DNA of 64,000 bases from CAZXEU01 sp965207385 (lineage in GTDB: Bacteria; Bacteroidota; Rhodothermia; Rhodothermales; Bin80), in NCBI GenBank assembly GCA_965207385.1, contig CBDBLZ010000017.1, forward strand, positions 1 through 64,000. The letters are read 5' to 3'. The position numbers and the translations under genes were made by a program. Under the pieces are notes generated by a model, which did not search any database, had not been told where the DNA came from, and worked only from the letters and a program-made list of their open reading frames with translations. Below, piece by piece: positions 63,603 through 64,000 of this stretch (position 1 is the first letter of the stretch; every line of letters starts with the position of its first letter).

Positions 63603-63939
63603 TCACCCTGTCCAGCACACTTGAAACAACTGTAACCAGTTGCTCCTGATCCGCAAGCGATGCGATAAAAAGGATAAACATGCAGATCAGGAAGATCACC
63701 GTTGTGATCAGAACCCACATGACAACTCTCTTCTCGCTGATCAGGTGCATGAAATAGGCAGCCACGAGAGAGCCTTTTACGATTGCTATGAAGAGCGCGA
63801 TAATGAGCGCCGGATAGGTGGACACGTCCAGATACGAGACCAGGACGGTTACGACGGTAAGCACCGCCAGCGCCGCAAATACCATCATGTACACGCGGAC
63901 ATGCTTCCTTACGTCCTCAAGGGTCATGTGCTCGGCCAT
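63592..63939 (-). CDS. cytochrome c oxidase subunit IV (COX4_pro type)
   Basis: A 115-residue protein with three membrane helices (about 17-36, 45-65, 72-94) and the family motif IVKGSLVAAYFMHLISEKR. It follows the subunit III gene after 34 bases. Unlike the homologue fused to a cytochrome in the first cluster, it ends at the normal length. The ATG at 63939 (MAEHMTLEDV) is assumed; the second Met is possible. Confidence 0.88.
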   Translation of the reverse strand: MAEHMTLEDVRKHVRVYMMVFAALAVLTVVTVLVSYLDVSTYPALIIALFIAIVKGSLVAAYFMHLISEKRVVMWVLITTVIFLICMFILFIASLADQEQLVTVVSSVLDRVNVA

Positions 63940-63973
63940 GGCTCGAAATCGATTGCAATTATTCTAGGCGAAA

Positions 63974-64000
63974 CTACAGCAGGTAAATGGTCGGAAACAG
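63974..64000 (-). CDS. cytochrome c oxidase subunit III, C-terminal end only (cut by window edge)
   Basis: The last nine codons before the right edge read LFPTIYLL and a TAG stop at 63974-63976. This is the usual end of oxidase subunit III (compare FLFPLLYLI in the first cluster). It implies that the second cluster begins outside the window. Reliability rests on the short match and its position before a subunit IV gene. Confidence 0.7.
   Translation of the reverse strand: MFPTIYLL

Overview
The window looks like chromosomal DNA from a marine-type member of the Rhodothermota/Bacteroidota, most likely an uncultured Rhodothermales relative. This is inferred from the gene set, not from a marker gene. 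The signs are: type IX secretion (T9SS) C-terminal sorting domains on secreted proteins with a PorV-like barrel in the same operon; a TonB-dependent receptor with an N-terminal carboxypeptidase-like domain; a DUF5916 barrel protein; a complete alternative complex III (actABCDEF) joined to a caa3-type oxidase whose subunit I carries the YSHP signature of A2-type oxidases; a type III glutamine synthetase; and two exact matches to the Bacteroidota -7 promoter box (TAnnTTTG). Genes are GC-rich and tightly packed, with many 4-base stop/start overlaps. No rRNA, tRNA, CRISPR array, insertion sequence or phage gene was found. No transcriptional regulator is encoded.

Layout. (1) 1-17.1 kb, minus strand: a glycan-use operon running from a TonB-dependent receptor through a T9SS-exported protein, a PorV-like barrel, a T9SS-exported GH38-like glycosidase, an ABC sugar importer (binding protein and two permeases, no ATPase), a second GH38-like glycosidase without a sorting domain, another T9SS lipoprotein, and a partial DUF4185-like gene cut by the left edge. 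(2) 17.5-21.6 kb, plus strand: a divergent sugar-oxidation set (SDR dehydrogenase, glucarate-dehydratase-like enolase-superfamily enzyme, SMP-30 lactonase, mutarotase-like protein). Together (1) and (2) read as capture and hydrolysis of a (probably mannose-containing) glycan followed by non-phosphorylative oxidation. (3) 22.3-28.5 kb: GlnN, an LVIVD-repeat surface protein and a MATE transporter.

(4) 28.9-41.8 kb, plus strand: one respiratory operon, actABCDEF, a small membrane protein, SCO, ctaC with haem, ctaD, ctaE, and an unusual subunit IV fused to a cytochrome c domain. (5) 41.9-44.1 kb: a sialidase-like lipoprotein and a small, compositionally different pair (a SLATT-like two-helix membrane protein overlapped by a 53-residue Pro/Lys-rich ORF). 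(6) 44.3-53.6 kb, minus strand: a PVC-type cytochrome/HEAT protein and an unassigned catabolic operon (AGPS/GlcD-like FAD oxidase, Fe-S partner, xylose-isomerase-like TIM barrel, Tm-1-like/UPF0261 protein, creatininase-family amidohydrolase) ending in a clear hairpin terminator.

(7) 54.1-62.1 kb: an ABC exporter whose permease has a long unrecognised C-terminal extension, a DUF5916 outer-membrane protein and a lipoprotein sulfatase. (8) 62.2 kb to the right edge, minus strand: a second cytochrome oxidase cluster (end of subunit III, subunit IV, two small membrane proteins, Bacteroidota-type subunit II with a long insert). The most novel-looking items are the subunit IV-cytochrome c fusion, the 47.5-53.6 kb catabolic operon, the SLATT-like pair and the ABC permease extension. 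Functions beyond family level are inference.
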